DNA of 64,000 bases from Gnetum montanum (GCA_015680685.1 MNCI01010799.1:235948-299947), one strand, 5' to 3'. Shown: positions 11,160-22,745, counted from the first letter of the stretch. Program-made: numbers and translations. The notes: generated by a model not told the origin, from the sequence alone.

Positions 11160-14100
11160 GCTCACCACCTAAGGACCACACACGAGACAGTCGGCAAGAT
11201 AAAACACATAACCAAAATCAACCAAGTCCTAAACAATATAAGATGACATATACTCATCCCGATGAGTATATTCCTAATTTTACTTTTGTTCTCCATCAGG
11301 ACGAACAGCTATGGTGGAGAGACTTGCAAGGTAACATTGTGTTACCCCCAGATCGATCAATCTATCACATCCTTTTCCGTTCCTTGGCACAGATAGGCAT
11401 GACCGAGCTATATGCTGAATACGTTGCGAAGGATTTTGACATGAGGGATTATTATCCAACAGATGCCCAATGTATGAGAGACTTAAGGCAGGAGAGCCAA
11501 CATACATTGTCGAAGCGCAAGGCCCCACTTGTCCTTAGTGAAATAGAAGACGAGGAACCCTTTATCATGGGCTCTTTAGCAAAGGATGTTTCCCCTCCTA
11601 ACGATGGTGAGGAGGATGAGTATCAGAACCTACGATCAATGATACATATCCCTAGTTTTGATGCCCGTGAACACTAGCTATTCACAGAGGGAACAACCAC
11701 TCATGCTAAGGACGAGCACTTAGATCGTCACCACGATCAAGGCTATAGCAGCCAAAGAGAAGGTGAAAAACATCGTCATGGTGATGGTTCCCCTTCTTCT
11801 TCCCCTTCTTCACATCACTCATCCTCTCCTTCCACATCTAGGCGTAGCCACCATGAACATAAAGGTGAGGATAAAAGTAAAAAGGATGAAAGACCTCGAT
11901 GTGAAAGTCAAGAGAGAGGACAAGGGCAAGGACGTAGGGAGAGTAGGGAACAACGCAAACATCATAGGTGTCATGAAAGAGATGATCATGAAGAGCCCCT
12001 ACTCGCAACCTGAAGTATGCTTGATATAACAAAGGCAGTTAGGATTCCCACAAGGCATTTAAACGATAGTCAGATCAAACGATTAGACATGAATAATATC
12101 CCACAGTTTGAAGAGGGATACAATGCTGATCCGCAAAATCATTTACAGGAATTCCACAATGTCTGTGCCTTGCAAAATATAGAGAATAAATAAAAAAAAC
12201 TTAAGTTATTCCCAAGGACACTCACTAAAGAAGCAAAGAGCTGGTACCAGTCCTTAGAGCCGAAAACCATCAGGAGGTGGAGTACGATGTTAGAACTATT
12301 CAACGAGAAGTATCAAATGTACTCCAGAGTGTCCAATTTGCGTAAGGAGATACAAGGTTGGAAGCAAGGTATACACGAACCCTTGGATGCTGCCATGGCC
12401 CACTATTATACATTGTTACATCATTCACCAGGCCATGGGTACGCTCAGTGGGATCAACTTTGCCACATCGTGGATGGGCTAAGGAATGAAACTAGAAGAA
12501 CCCTTGGGACTTATGCCCAAGGAAGACTCTCACAACTTAGAGCCCATGAAGTATGTAGCTTGTTGGAACAAGTAGCAAAAGAAGAGGGTGAGCTACACAA
12601 AAGGGAAAGTGCAGAAGAGTACAACCGTGATCCCTCCCTTTGAAAGAAGGGAGTAAAATTTTGTGATGAAGAGGATGAGTCACCAATCGAAGAGTTGGTG
12701 AATCGGAAAACTTTGCCGATCCAAAAATTAACAACCGAGGTATCGTCCAAAGTAGACCAAATGTGGGATTCCTTAGACTCAAGAATTGAAAGAGTATTGA
12801 AAATTGTAAAAGAGTCTAAGGTAGAACAAAGTAGTAACAAAGGTAAGAAAAAGTGGAGAGATTTAGGCCCTGCACATAACAAGGGTAAGGGAAAAATCAC
12901 TAACTCTTATGTGGTTGTGGATTCGGATTCAGACAATGACAGTGGATGTGAGATCTGCCATTATGACCATCCTAAAGGATGTTGCCCCATCATCTCACAT
13001 CTACAAGAGCCTGGGGTGTATGCACTTAATCCAAGACACAACCAACGGCAAAGACCCTGTAGGTCACCTTATCCACAAGGTAACCCAAGGCAGTTCCACC
13101 AATCCTTAACGTATTATCCAAGTGGAACTCCACCATAGCCCATCGGACAACATCCGTAGTGGCAATATCCACAGTCATGGGGAATGCCACCACCAACACA
13201 CCAGTACCCTTACCGGTAGCCCGATCCTTATGGTTATTATGTGCAGCAGCTGATTTTTCCAAGTAACTCTATGGGTCACGCAAACCCCAGCTGTCACTAC
13301 CAAGTTTGGGAGTACTTCAAGAGGACTCCTTCTCCTCTGGGAGACATCTCACACTCGTTCCATCCCCCTAATCCATCCACACCTCTTCCATCACAAGTAG
13401 TTCCCATAACACCTCCTCCTCCAACAATGCAAGGGGAACTTCCTCATCAACCGCAGCAACGTCACGCTGCGAGAGCTGTAAATATTCAACCTGCTGCTGG
13501 TTCTGACAACTATGAAAAGAGAAGACCTTACTTTAGAACCAAAAGCCTAGATAAACTCTCGCAACAACAAGCGATTGAGGTCATGTATACTCCTCCATCA
13601 CCATCTAACACTTCGGAGAACCCTTTTGTCCAATAGAGCGTAATGCATACGATTATGTTAATGCATACCGTAACCGACTGGATCAAGGTAGGCCACCTTT
13701 CCAAGAAACTAACTGACCCTAGGAGTCCCTTAATCTATTTGTAGATCACTAGAAATAAACCACATAGGGCTCTTCTTAACTCAGGTTCCGAAGTCAACTT
13801 AATTTCATGAAAAATGTATCACGCCTGGAACCTATCCCAAGTTAAGAAGAGCAACATTCAACTAGAGTTGGCAGACCAGTCCATCACCATTCCCTTGGGA
13901 TTGGTGGACACCATCATTACCACTGTGTGTGGTTGGTCTTACCTAGCTAATTTTCTGGTGATTGAAGTGAACAACAATGAAGGGGACTTCCCGATTATAA
14001 TGGGAAGGGCATGGCTGAGTACAGTAGACACATGCCTTAGGATCCGTGATCTTTCCTTGGAAATCGCTAAGATAAACATATGTGGAAAGATCGAGAAGAG

Positions 14101-14284
14101 GAAAGTTCCATGCATTACATACAGTGATTCATCGGGTGATGACATGGAGGAAATACCTCCATGTAACAGGTGTGCCCAAGAAACATTGAAACAAAGATGC
14201 CTGTATGTAGCAACCACACAACCAGTAGAAGACACCCCGTGGTTGACAGCTACTAGAAGGAGCAAACAAATATGCATGGAATGA
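11160..14284 (+). pseudogene. gag-protease polyprotein of element A, stops only
   Basis: One frame runs through about 1,040 codons with around a dozen stops and no frameshift. Order: N-terminal block (DEQLWWRDLQGN, near 11300), acidic/basic linker rich in Ser, His and Arg (11690-12000), capsid domain typical of Athila/retrotrans_gag (KLKLFPRTL, SWYQSLEP, RRWSTMLELFNEKY, GHGY, GLRNETRR; 12060-12620), a CEICHYDHPKGC zinc knuckle near 12948, a Pro/Gln-rich stretch (13000-13480), and an aspartic protease of the Athila type (NSGSEVNLIS near 13785, DQSITIPLGL, PIIMGRAWLS near 13995). The catalytic D-x-G is N-S-G here, so the protease is also broken. Most stops are TAG where element B has a Gln codon. 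The gag start is lost at the N. Confidence 0.85.
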
Positions 14285-14648
14285 ACTGAGAAAACCCATA
14301 CCACAACGAAGGGATAGACACATTGGAATATGAGCATCGCCAACTTCCATCCCTCAATCTAAGATCATCAATTGGGAGAAGTTGGCCACTTTTACAAAAT
14401 TCAAATAGACGCTCATTATTTCGGATCTCTCCCTTACAACTCAGTCATGGGGGAGATGGCCACCTATGCTAATCATATGGGGCTCTCAGTTCTTTTAAGT
14501 TTTTTTTTACATGTTTTTTTTTACAACATTTTTGTTTTACACATTTTTGTTTAAAAAATTTCTTTAACTTTTCTACTTTTTGTTTTACAAATTTCTTTAA
14601 CTTTTCTCGTTTTTGTTTTAGATCATCATTATACTTTTTCAATTTTTG

Positions 14649-14665
14649 TGTGTGTGTGTGTGTGT
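14649..14665. repeat. (TG)n microsatellite shared with element B
   Basis: A TG dinucleotide run that has a counterpart at the same place in element B (50379-50393). Confidence 0.85.
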
Positions 14666-16049
14666 GATCCACCGTATAAGTTTGTCCCATAATAAGCGTT
14701 CTTCATGATGGTATGAACTGTTTTCATATTGATTGTTAATGTTTGGTTTTTACCTTTAAGTCACAATGTTGATACTAAGGTATGTTTCTTTTGATATGGT
14801 AGGTAATGAGTTCACTTCATCCATCCATCCACCAGTTTCTATGGTCTTTCTTGGGTTGGAAATGTATAGTCCCTTTCTAATAATAACTTTAACGAATCAA
14901 TGACTGGGGATTTCTCAAACTAAAGAAGGACTCATGGATTGAAAAGGGTGTGACCTTAAAGGAACTTGATGCTTTTGTGTTGGTCATTCTCTTGGGTGGT
15001 TGAATGTTTCTTCATGAGTTTTTTGCCATTCTGATGTTACACAATTATTGGAAGCTGAGACAATAAAAATAAGAAGTCTTTACATGGTGTGGTTCTCACG
15101 CATAAAAACACAAAACAAAAAAAAACAAGTGAGAATTCAAAGCACACCCCTTAGATGAATAAACTTGGGCTACAAGCCCTAGTTATGGAACCAAAAGTGT
15201 TTCCTCTAACTAAGGCCCTTCCCTCTTCCCATTCTCTCCTTTGTTTTATTGGAATAGTGGTGGCTCTTAGAGCATGCATTCTTGTTGCCCAAGTGGATGG
15301 TTTAACCAAGTGCGTTGATCCGAAGTCACTGGATGTCGTTGATTTAAGGCTGAAGTTGGGATGAGATTTGCCAAGTCACATTAATCATCAAACACACAAG
15401 GGGCTGTACACCACCTTGTTCTTGGGATTCCATTCCATTTTTCTTCTCTCTATCCTCCTCTCCATTGGTCACCTCATTGCCGGTTGTATCATTAGTGTAT
15501 ATATTTTGGTTGATGCATTGTTTTCTTTTTGGTAAGTTCTTGTGGTTAAGACTTTAACTCTTGTTCCATATGACATTCCCAAGGCCTACGAACTCTTTGA
15601 ATGTGGGTTTGTCATGGCATTAAGGACATGAGCATGCTTTGGGGAGGACCCACTCGCATTCCTATTTGGAGCATTAGTTAACTTCTTTCCCTTAACATTT
15701 TGCAATCTAATTTCTTTTGTTCATTTCCATCTTGACATCCCTTTCATCGATGCCATAGTTGTCCCTTTTAATCTATTTTTCTTATTCCTTTTCTTTCTCC
15801 ATTCTAATGCTACCAGAGGTTCGTGATTAGTCATGGGGGTATGGGGCCTGATTTTTTTCAATTTGCTCTTAGCCCCAAAATTTTTGATTTTCTTCCTAAC
15901 CCCTACACCTTTGGTAGTCATCAGTAACATATTCCTAGATCCATATCAACCATACCACAACCTAGCCAATGAGTTTACACCGAAGCAAGGTATCAATTAC
16001 ATGATGATTCAATTACCCTTGCTAATATATGATTGTGTTGTGTGTGCAG

Positions 16050-16235
16050 ATGATAGACATACAACAACGGATTGGATTTGGTGCAAACACTTGGAATGGA
16101 GCAGCGTTGAAGCAGCTATGCAAGGAGCAAGATCGATGGCGCGCTTACGAATGGACAATGAAGGCGCAATCTTGGTATTGGCAACAACAACACTTCTTTT
16201 TCTCTCTCTCTCTCAGTTGTCAACTAAGGCTTGAT
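16050..16235 (+). CDS. small conserved ORF in the tail of element A
   Basis: ATG at 16050 sits directly behind TGTGTGCAG, a good splice-acceptor sequence preceded by T/G-rich text. The ORF reads MIDIQQRIGFGANTWNG and then a Trp-, Gln- and Lys-rich stretch for about 62 codons. The equivalent in element B (51778) aligns without insertion or deletion over the first ~35 codons, which suggests past coding function, though B has stops. It resembles no family I know. It could be the 3' exon of a spliced subgenomic product. Confidence 0.35.
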
Positions 16236-16413
16236 GTCATTGTAATAAGGTGTTCACCCCCCCTTGTTGTCATGAACACCAGTTTTGTCAAGTCTTGTAA
16301 TAATGATCCGTTCACATGTCATCCCATTAGTTCCATCCCCCTCAATAATTCCATACCTACCTGATACTATTGTAAAAAACTCGAGGATGAGTTTTCATTC
16401 ACTCATGGGGGTA

Positions 16414-17408
16414 TGATGAGATGCAATATCGCATGTACCGTGATATCGAGGCTGTCGTGATATCGCATCCCATGCGATATCACGTACGCGATATCGTGTA
16501 CGTGATATCGCGTCGTCCACTACGATATTGCAGTCCACCACCAAATCTATAAATAAGAGGCAGCACTCCCCTCATTTCTCATCCTAGGCTAGAAGTAGCG
16601 AAGCTGTGGTAGTTTAATCACTCCAGAGATAGAATATTTTCCATGTGCCCGTAGTAGGAGTCCCCAAGTGAACAGATCTTTATTCCAGCAGCTTTGTACC
16701 TGAATGCAAGTTGTATACGGAAATAAAGACGAGCTTTGTGGATAAACCTTGTAGTGCATGAAATAGGTTTATTACATGTTATTTCTTACTTGTTATTTAT
16801 TACCTGCATTAGCGCAGCATGAGTACAACTTGGTTACGAGCATTGACGAATGTGTACGGCTAACCAAGGAATCGACTACTCATCGCAATTAGATTCTCTC
16901 ACCCTTGTCTCCTAGAATGCAAGATGAGTATGACTTGATTTCGAGCATCTACGGATGTATACGGCTAGTCAAGGAATCAACTACTCATCACGCTTAGGCT
17001 AGTTAGGTGCCTTAGTACAACCACTTCAAGCACGTGCATTACGTGTGGTGATCCCAGTAACGATTAGTGTTTGGTAGCCACAGTTGCATAGTTCAGAGTG
17101 TGTACAGTAAGTGGGAACGGATGCTGATGCTAGTTAATTTAGACTTAAGACATTAGTTAGAGTTAGCTAGTTTCTCAACCCTTCACCCTTTAGCATAGGA
17201 GAAAAACCATAAAAGACCAAAAAAATCATATACCTCGGACTTACTTAACCATACACCGTGACAACAACAAGTAATTCTGGGAAGACAACAAATGATTAAC
17301 CCCAAGTGTTCCATGGGGCGTTTAGGCATTTAGTGTGCGGAGTTCAACCGGATCGCACATGCTACGCTCATTTCATATGGTTGTGTAGGGGTAACTCGCC
17401 ACTCATCA
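16414..17408 (+). repeat. 3' LTR of element A
   Basis: Starts TGATGAGATG after 'catgggggta' and ends CTCATCA, followed by the TCATG TSD. It has five GATATC sites and two near matches between 16424 and 16535, TATAAATA at 16548 and AATAAAG at 16721. It is longer than the 5' copy, mainly from the N-marked loss and extra palindromic modules. Confidence 0.9.
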
Positions 17409-17413
17409 TCATG

Positions 17414-17790
17414 TGAACTAAGGATTTCTCCATATACTCTTCCAGTCTTCTTCATCTTTAGTGATTTGCTACCATTTTTGCAACCGTAATCATGATTCAT
17501 GACCTTATTATCAAAATAGATTGCAAAGATCTGTTCTTCATTATATTTGTTGGGTCACTTGGGTGTACAATTTCAGAACTCTGAATCGGACGGTAGAACC
17601 AACAAATCCAGAATGTCGGTTTATAACTGTTTGTGCATTGCCATGGGGTCTCAGACGAGGACAATGCAGGGCATCTACCAAAGCAAGTAATGAATAAGTC
17701 AATTACTCTCAGAAAGGTGGCAGTGTCAAGAATGACAACAAAAGTTTCTGAAATTGCTGAGACACCAAATAATTATGTCTGTGTTACCCC
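17414..17790 (+). repeat. duplicated unit, right half (left half 10085-10203)
   Basis: Continues the repeat described at 6500-6930 after interruption by element A. Confidence 0.65.
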
Positions 17791-18020
17791 CACCTGAAAT
17801 GTTTCTGTAAACAAATCAATTTCATTATAATGTTTTATTTTATATCTCTCCTGATCACCATCACTTCAAGTAATGGTAAGGTGCTTGTTTCTGGGTTTAG
17901 TAACTGCAGAAAGTTAGACTTTTGCTCATCTCCTTATATTCTCAGGACCCCTTAATTATAAAATAAACATTGAACGTCAGAATAATGATCCTTTGATTGT
18001 CACTGTGCTTTTCTAACCAG

Positions 18021-18194
18021 TCACTGCGGTGAAGGATTTGAGGATGATTTTAAAAGATAAATACTGTCTCAGACTTGCCTGTGTGCAGGCTTTGAGAGAT
18101 TTAAATAGCTTTCCAGTGTGGGAGAACCAGACCCAGATTTCAACTGAAGGCCAGAAAGATATAGCTTGCATTAATTTTCTTACTCTTATCGCAG
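18021..18194 (+). CDS. candidate single exon of an unidentified cellular gene
   Basis: A 174-nt open stretch lies exactly between a good acceptor (pyrimidine-rich tract then TTTTCTAACCAG, ending 18020) and a good donor (GCAG followed by GTAAGTAGG at 18195). The frame encodes about 57 residues with helix-like, soluble composition (for example KDLRMILKDKYCLRLACVQ, then ALRDLNSFPVWENQ). Stops occur just outside both splice sites in this frame (TAA in the acceptor, TAG in the donor), so the open frame coincides with the exon. Both flanking introns would be phase 1, and 174 is a multiple of three. I do not recognise the protein and no partner exons were found nearby. A longer open frame on the opposite strand (18366-18013) has no such support. 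Confidence 0.45.
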
Positions 18195-19369
18195 GTAAGT
18201 AGGAGTCTCTGGCCTGAACTACTGTGCTTAAAATGAGAAGAGAAACAAGAGGAGGGCAAAGTAGCAGTGAAGGGACAACCCTGCCGAGAGGGAAAATCCT
18301 TAGCAGGATCATCTCCTCCTTTATGCAAGTGATTTTCTGCTGCTGCATTTCCAGCGAAAAAAGCACTCATTCTGTATCTGAAACTTGAGCATAGTTGTGC
18401 ATTCCAAGTTCCTTAATGTATGCGTTTCTTGATTCTGCTTGGTTCTTGCTCTGAAACTAATATGTGATCTTTTTTTATTTTTCATGTTATAGCAAAATAA
18501 TGCTGATGTGTAGCTTGCTAAGTTATTATCAATGTAGGGTTTCTTATTTCCTTTGCGTTATCTGTATGCTATTTTACTACTTCAGATAATAAATATACCT
18601 GGTCTGCTTTCCCTTCTTAAAAGCTTTATTTGATAGGACATATCACTGTGAGATATAATGCTATATGCATTTTTCTAAGGATATGGTCTCTCTTAAAGCT
18701 GAATATATGAAGTTCATTTTCCTCTTATTAAAGTTTAAGACTTTTCTTTCTAAGCCATAGTACCAATGGTTTTCTATAAGGAGCTCAGCTCAGAGGCCCA
18801 TGCATCAAAATCAGAAATACTGGATGTGATTTTTAATTTTCACCTGATCGGAATTGAACTGCTAACATTTTATCCATTGTGCTGAACTTACTATGAGCTC
18901 ATATTCAAAATTCAAATTCACTAATGCTGTAGACGCTGCAGCTGGAAGTCATGATAATTGATGGATAGCGATGTTTCTCAGTTTTCACTTTTATTTCTTT
19001 TTAAATAAAAGAATGAAAAGGATGGATTCTATTAAAATACGATACTAAAAATAAACAGCTGGAGATGGGCCATGGATTTAGAGGGTAGCGAAGGATTTTC
19101 CAAGGGCAGGTAACATCGGTCCTTTTGGTAAGGGAAAAGAAAAGGTTTAAAAGTGTTAACATCATGATTTTTTTAATTAATTTTTCACTGTAGTCTTTAG
19201 CACGCTTTGTACTTACAAAGGAAAAGTAACTTGGAATTATTTTATGTTATGCACATTTTCAAAAATTAAATTGTAAGAATAAGATAACCATTTTAGGAGA
19301 AGCATTGTAGTTGAAGAAAACAAAACAATTGAATAGCTACATGTTAAAGAGCATTTAATTTGAAAATGA
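18195..19369. other. unassigned, possibly intronic
   Basis: AT-rich sequence without recognisable repeats. If the exon at 18021-18194 is real this is intron. I found no second exon with convincing sites. Confidence 0.4.
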
Positions 19370-19705
19370 AAATGAAAATAAATTAAAGCTTTATTACCTT
19401 TGTATACTCATAAGATCTATTGGATAGATATTATATTTTCATGAATTTACAAATTAACTAAGCATCAATGGGGGTATCAAAAAAATCATATAGGCTTTTA
19501 ATTGTAACATTATAACACTACCCACATGTAATTCATCTTCAAGGGCTACTGATCTACACAACCTACAGATGTGCTCTTCTCAGGGGAGTTGAATCAATCT
19601 TCCACTTCAATTCTAAGATGATGAAAACTTAAGTAAAACTTGTTCATAGCACTTGGACACTTAATGAGAATAACACTAAAATATTGTAACATTCTACATC
19701 TAGTT
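19370..19705 (-). mobile_element. non-LTR element, copy 2, 3' tail part
   Basis: Matches 23370-23700 (shared 'ataggatctattgga/aca', 'atcaatgggg' and 'aaatcatatagg' stretches), then is broken by the L1 inserted at 19706. It continues at 21722. Confidence 0.7.
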
Positions 19706-19706
19706 T
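19691..19706. repeat. TSD, left copy, of the LINE at 19706-21706
   Basis: ATTCTACATCTAGTTT is repeated perfectly at 21707-21722; the last T merges with the poly-T. Confidence 0.9.
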
Positions 19707-21706
19707 TTTTTTTTTTTTGGAAAAAATTCGAGCTAATTGTATTCCCAAAAAGAAGGCTATACATCAGTACAGCGTAGGCCAGAGCAGCTAGCCCCACATC
19801 AGTCGCGGACCCCAATCTCGGACCCCCCGTGGACCATACCCATCATGGTCATCACCATCGGTGGCCCGCAAGCCCCACACCCAGCCCCTACCCAGAACCC
19901 CAGACCGACCAAGGCAGCCCCAGGCCCCCCCCCCGGTTGTGCAGGGGCATTTAGAGCCCCTACTTTCTTCAAAGGTTTGCAGTCCTGAAATCAGCTCCCT
20001 CGGGCCCACTACCAGCTACCTTCGATTCTTCTCGATTAACTGGGCAATGCCTGTCATGTGATTTCTTATAACGTTTTCGATCCAGAGCAGCGTTTGGCTG
20101 AATGGTTGTAAGGGGGCGGTGGAATATCCAGAAGCTCTCCCTCAATGTTGTTGTTGGACCCATCATTTCTAGTAGATGCGGCACTTCATGGGGCCTGTGG
20201 CAGCCCATCCCGCATGCCCCCGATCTCCTGTGGGTCCCCGAGGAGCATGACCGAACCAGAGACCGCGGCTCTCCCCTCTTGGGAACCAAGCCACTACAGT
20301 CGTCGTTGGTACCCCTACTCCAGTTGAGGCTACGGCCGAAGCATTGAGATCGTGGTGCTAGCCTGCTAGAGGGCACAGATCACCCCAGGGTATCTATCAG
20401 GGCACCGGCATTGTAAGGATGCCCAGAGAAATTGTGCAAGGTTAACGAGAGCCTTGGCATGCATTCTCTGGAGGAACATAAAATGTATCCCATAGAGCTT
20501 GTGATGCTAGCCCAACTAGATGAAACTACGTTCCACCAGCATCTCCATGGCATGCCACTTAGCTGGGAGGGTTGTCCCCCGAATGTGCCCACTTGCTATC
20601 TAGGGAATGGGGCCAAGGAAGAAATCGGCCACCATAGCCTGGGGGCCCGTGACCAGTGGTATCCAATCCCCCGTGGCGAGCGCACCAACCATCATGGCCA
20701 GAGCCTCGACAATTACTAGGATCTAGCGTCCCTTGAAGACGATGGTCTCCCCTCTCCAGTTTGTATAAAATGGCTGAAGGTCAAGCTCCGGGTTGGCCGC
20801 GATGTGCTGCACCATAGTGGTCCATCCCATCCGCACGACCCAACGCCATAACTCTGGTTGCTGTTGGAGTTCAGTAGCGGGTAGCTCGAGGAAGGCTATC
20901 ATACCCATGACCTTTGTTATTTCTCCCCAGAGCTTGCGAAATTGGAAGGCCAGCGCAGTCGGTTGGGGTAGATCCATTCCTTTAAAGACCCAATCATTTA
21001 TGGTGCACCAAAGGGTCCACAGCACTACTAGGGTTGGCAAGTTTCCCGAGTACTCAAGAGGGGGAGGGCAACCGTATGCCATAAGTTCCCGACCATGTGG
21101 CATCCATGCGTAAAATGCTAGAGCGTCTTGGTGCACTGATTACACAACGGGCAGGTGGTATCAATGACCATGCCATGTGCTCTTAGTCGCTCACTAATAG
21201 GAAGCGCCTGATGCATTATGAGCCACCCAAAGGTTTTGATTTTTTCGGGTAAGATGCCTTTCCAGAGGTGCATCCATCAGGGGTCTGTTGGGAGGTGGCA
21301 CTAGAGTAGCCATCGGGGGTGTAGGGTTACCTCAGTTGCATTCGTGAGTGTGCTCACATGCGTGCATGACTGGTGCCACACTAGGGAATCCATCCTTGCT
21401 GCCACCCAGAGACAGTATTTTGGGAGCGCGATCTGCACCCATTGGGGTGAGTCGTCTGCCATCGGAGAAAATCGACGTAGGAGTCTCTGCCTACCCATTG
21501 CAGCTTCCACTGCAAATAGTAGAATGCCCACACCCCCCACTAGTCAGGGACACACTGTCATGTCCCAGGACACCAAATACATTTTTGGCCCACCCTTGCC
21601 CCTCGACCATACGAAATCCTGCATGATCGCGTCAATTTTCTGCATGACTTCGGAAGGAGGGGTGGCCATGGATGCCGCGAATCTCACTATGGTGGCCAAC
21701 ACTATG
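19706..21706 (-). mobile_element. L1-type LINE, 5'-truncated, nested, with TSD
   Basis: Poly-T at 19704-19717 on the left, then a tail nearly identical to the copy at 7101-8965, then minus-strand ORF2 C-terminal coding at the right. It is bracketed by a perfect 16-bp TSD and sits inside another non-LTR element, whose two halves rejoin at 19705/21723. Truncated at its 5' end, so it has no endonuclease or polymerase. Confidence 0.92.
20723..21700 (-). pseudogene. LINE ORF2 C-terminal domain relic
   Basis: From right to left: DAIMQDFVWSRGKGG, then GGVGILLFAVEAAMGRQRLL (21540-21300), a segment with KIKTFGWLIMHQALP, and the Cys/His-rich zinc-binding region typical of plant L1 ORF2 (CPLCNQCTKTL near 21140). 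It ends in a Trp-rich stretch (LWCTINDWVFKG, 21130-20723). The equivalent block of the first LINE is at 60-362 (GGVGIL, RQRLLRRL). Stops interrupt it, and the polymerase lies upstream of the truncation point. Confidence 0.8.
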
Positions 21707-21721
21707 ATTCTACATCTAGTT

Positions 21722-22745
21722 TATTACATCTGATATGGTGTAAATGAAATTGCCTCTTACTTTCCACATTAGACCACATCTATGTTAACATGTTCTGCTT
21801 AAGAAGTTGGTCCATATGCTTAGGATTTTGTTGTGTCCTACCAAAAGATATTCCATTTTCTCAACCATTGCACCCCTGAAAATACCAACCATAGTCTCAC
21901 AAATTCTCAAGACTTTCTTTAGAGAATTTGTCTTGCCTTGAGATATGAAAGCTATAAGTGTATGTAATGAATTGGCACAAAGTTTTTACTTTTAAAGATA
22001 ATAAATCACATTCACATAATAACATTGTGATAGGTGTTTACATCTTCACCTTTAACTTAGTGGGGAGAAAAGTTTTTTGCACTCTTTCAATATCTTTCTA
22101 AAGTTTAACACTAACTGCAAGTCCCCAAAGAACACATCCATATAATGCAGTAAGATATATGATAATCTAAAAAAATTATTTTCTAACCTTCCAATCTCAG
22201 ACTTCTAAATCCTTGTACTTATTTCTAAAAGCATATAGAACCTTGAAACTTTGCACTATTTTTTCTTTGATGCAGTTCCCCCACATGTAATTGTTCATAT
22301 AAATGAGATCTAAATATTGAAAAGAATTTATCATTTGCACATTAGTACCTCTAAAATATAAGTTATGACAATTATTTATTATACCCCAATCATCAATTTG
22401 GTTTTTTCCGTACTTGAAGATTCGATGAACAACAATAATTTTCTAAAATTTGGAATATATTTTGTATACCTTCTATAGTAGTGGAGATCAAGGTAGCATC
22501 ATTTTCATATTTAAAAAATCACTATTTTATATCCAATTTTGATACCATGACTATCTTGCCCACTACATAACCATACTTGCATTTCATCCATAAAGATACA
22601 AAAAAGAGTTGGAGAAAGTAGACAACCTTGCTTAGCTCCAATTTTACTATAGAATTGAACCTTTTTTTCTAAATTACTATCTATAATTTCAATAATCACT
22701 TTCTCATACAATCTTTGAGTTGCTACAATGGCCCCACTATGAATA
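21722..22745 (-). mobile_element. non-LTR element, copy 2, coding part
   Basis: Right half of the element interrupted by the L1. The rightmost part encodes a reverse transcriptase on the minus strand; leftwards come ERVQK and LKVK islands (near 22090-22060) typical of the region after the polymerase, then non-coding tail. The element appears 5'-truncated near 22745. Confidence 0.7.
22300..22740 (-). pseudogene. reverse transcriptase fragment of non-LTR copy 2
   Basis: GAKQGCLLSPTLFCIFMDE at about 22640-22580 is the classic region around motif B of non-LTR polymerases. Downstream the text reads LISTTIEGIQNIFQILENYC (about 22495-22437) where the post-catalytic region belongs, but the catalytic Y/F-A-D-D site itself is reduced to KYENDATL. 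Stops and shifts occur. It belongs to a clade other than L1 or the RTE-like relic at 4690-6130. Confidence 0.75.

Larger units (their letters stand above)
14285..16413 (+). other. non-coding 3' tail of element A
   Basis: About 2.1 kb between protease and 3' LTR, collinear with 50031-52155 in element B and, more distantly, with 30090-31560 in element C. It holds T-rich text with repeated 'ttttgttttac' (14495-14630), a (TG)n run at 14649-14665, a CT run at 16199-16213, and the small ORF at 16050. It ends in 'tcatgggggta', the likely polypurine tract before the 3' LTR. Confidence 0.8.
10204..17408 (+). mobile_element. LTR element A, non-autonomous Athila-like (gag-protease only)
   Basis: Complete element of about 7.2 kb bounded by LTRs that begin TGATGAG and end CTCATCA and by a perfect TCATG TSD. 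Internal content is a gag-protease ORF (about 11160-14284), a 2-kb non-coding tail with one small conserved ORF, and the 3' LTR. Reverse transcriptase, RNase H and integrase are absent, and the shift from protease to tail near 14290-14410 matches element B. It is inserted in a unit whose empty form is at 6500-6930. The two LTRs differ by roughly one base in ten by eye, mostly C/T and G/A, so it is old. Confidence 0.9.

Noticed and set aside
14469-14690. Lys-rich minus-strand ORF (73 codons) with His-Thr repeats
   Set aside because: Produced by T-rich text and a TG microsatellite in the tail of element A.
18013-18366. 117-codon minus-strand ORF over the candidate exon
   Set aside because: Its composition is unremarkable and it lacks support, whereas the plus frame coincides with splice sites on both sides.
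19059-19107. Possible second exon (AAACAG before, CAGGTAAC after)
   Set aside because: In the phase required after the 18021-18194 exon it meets a stop, and the acceptor lacks a pyrimidine tract.
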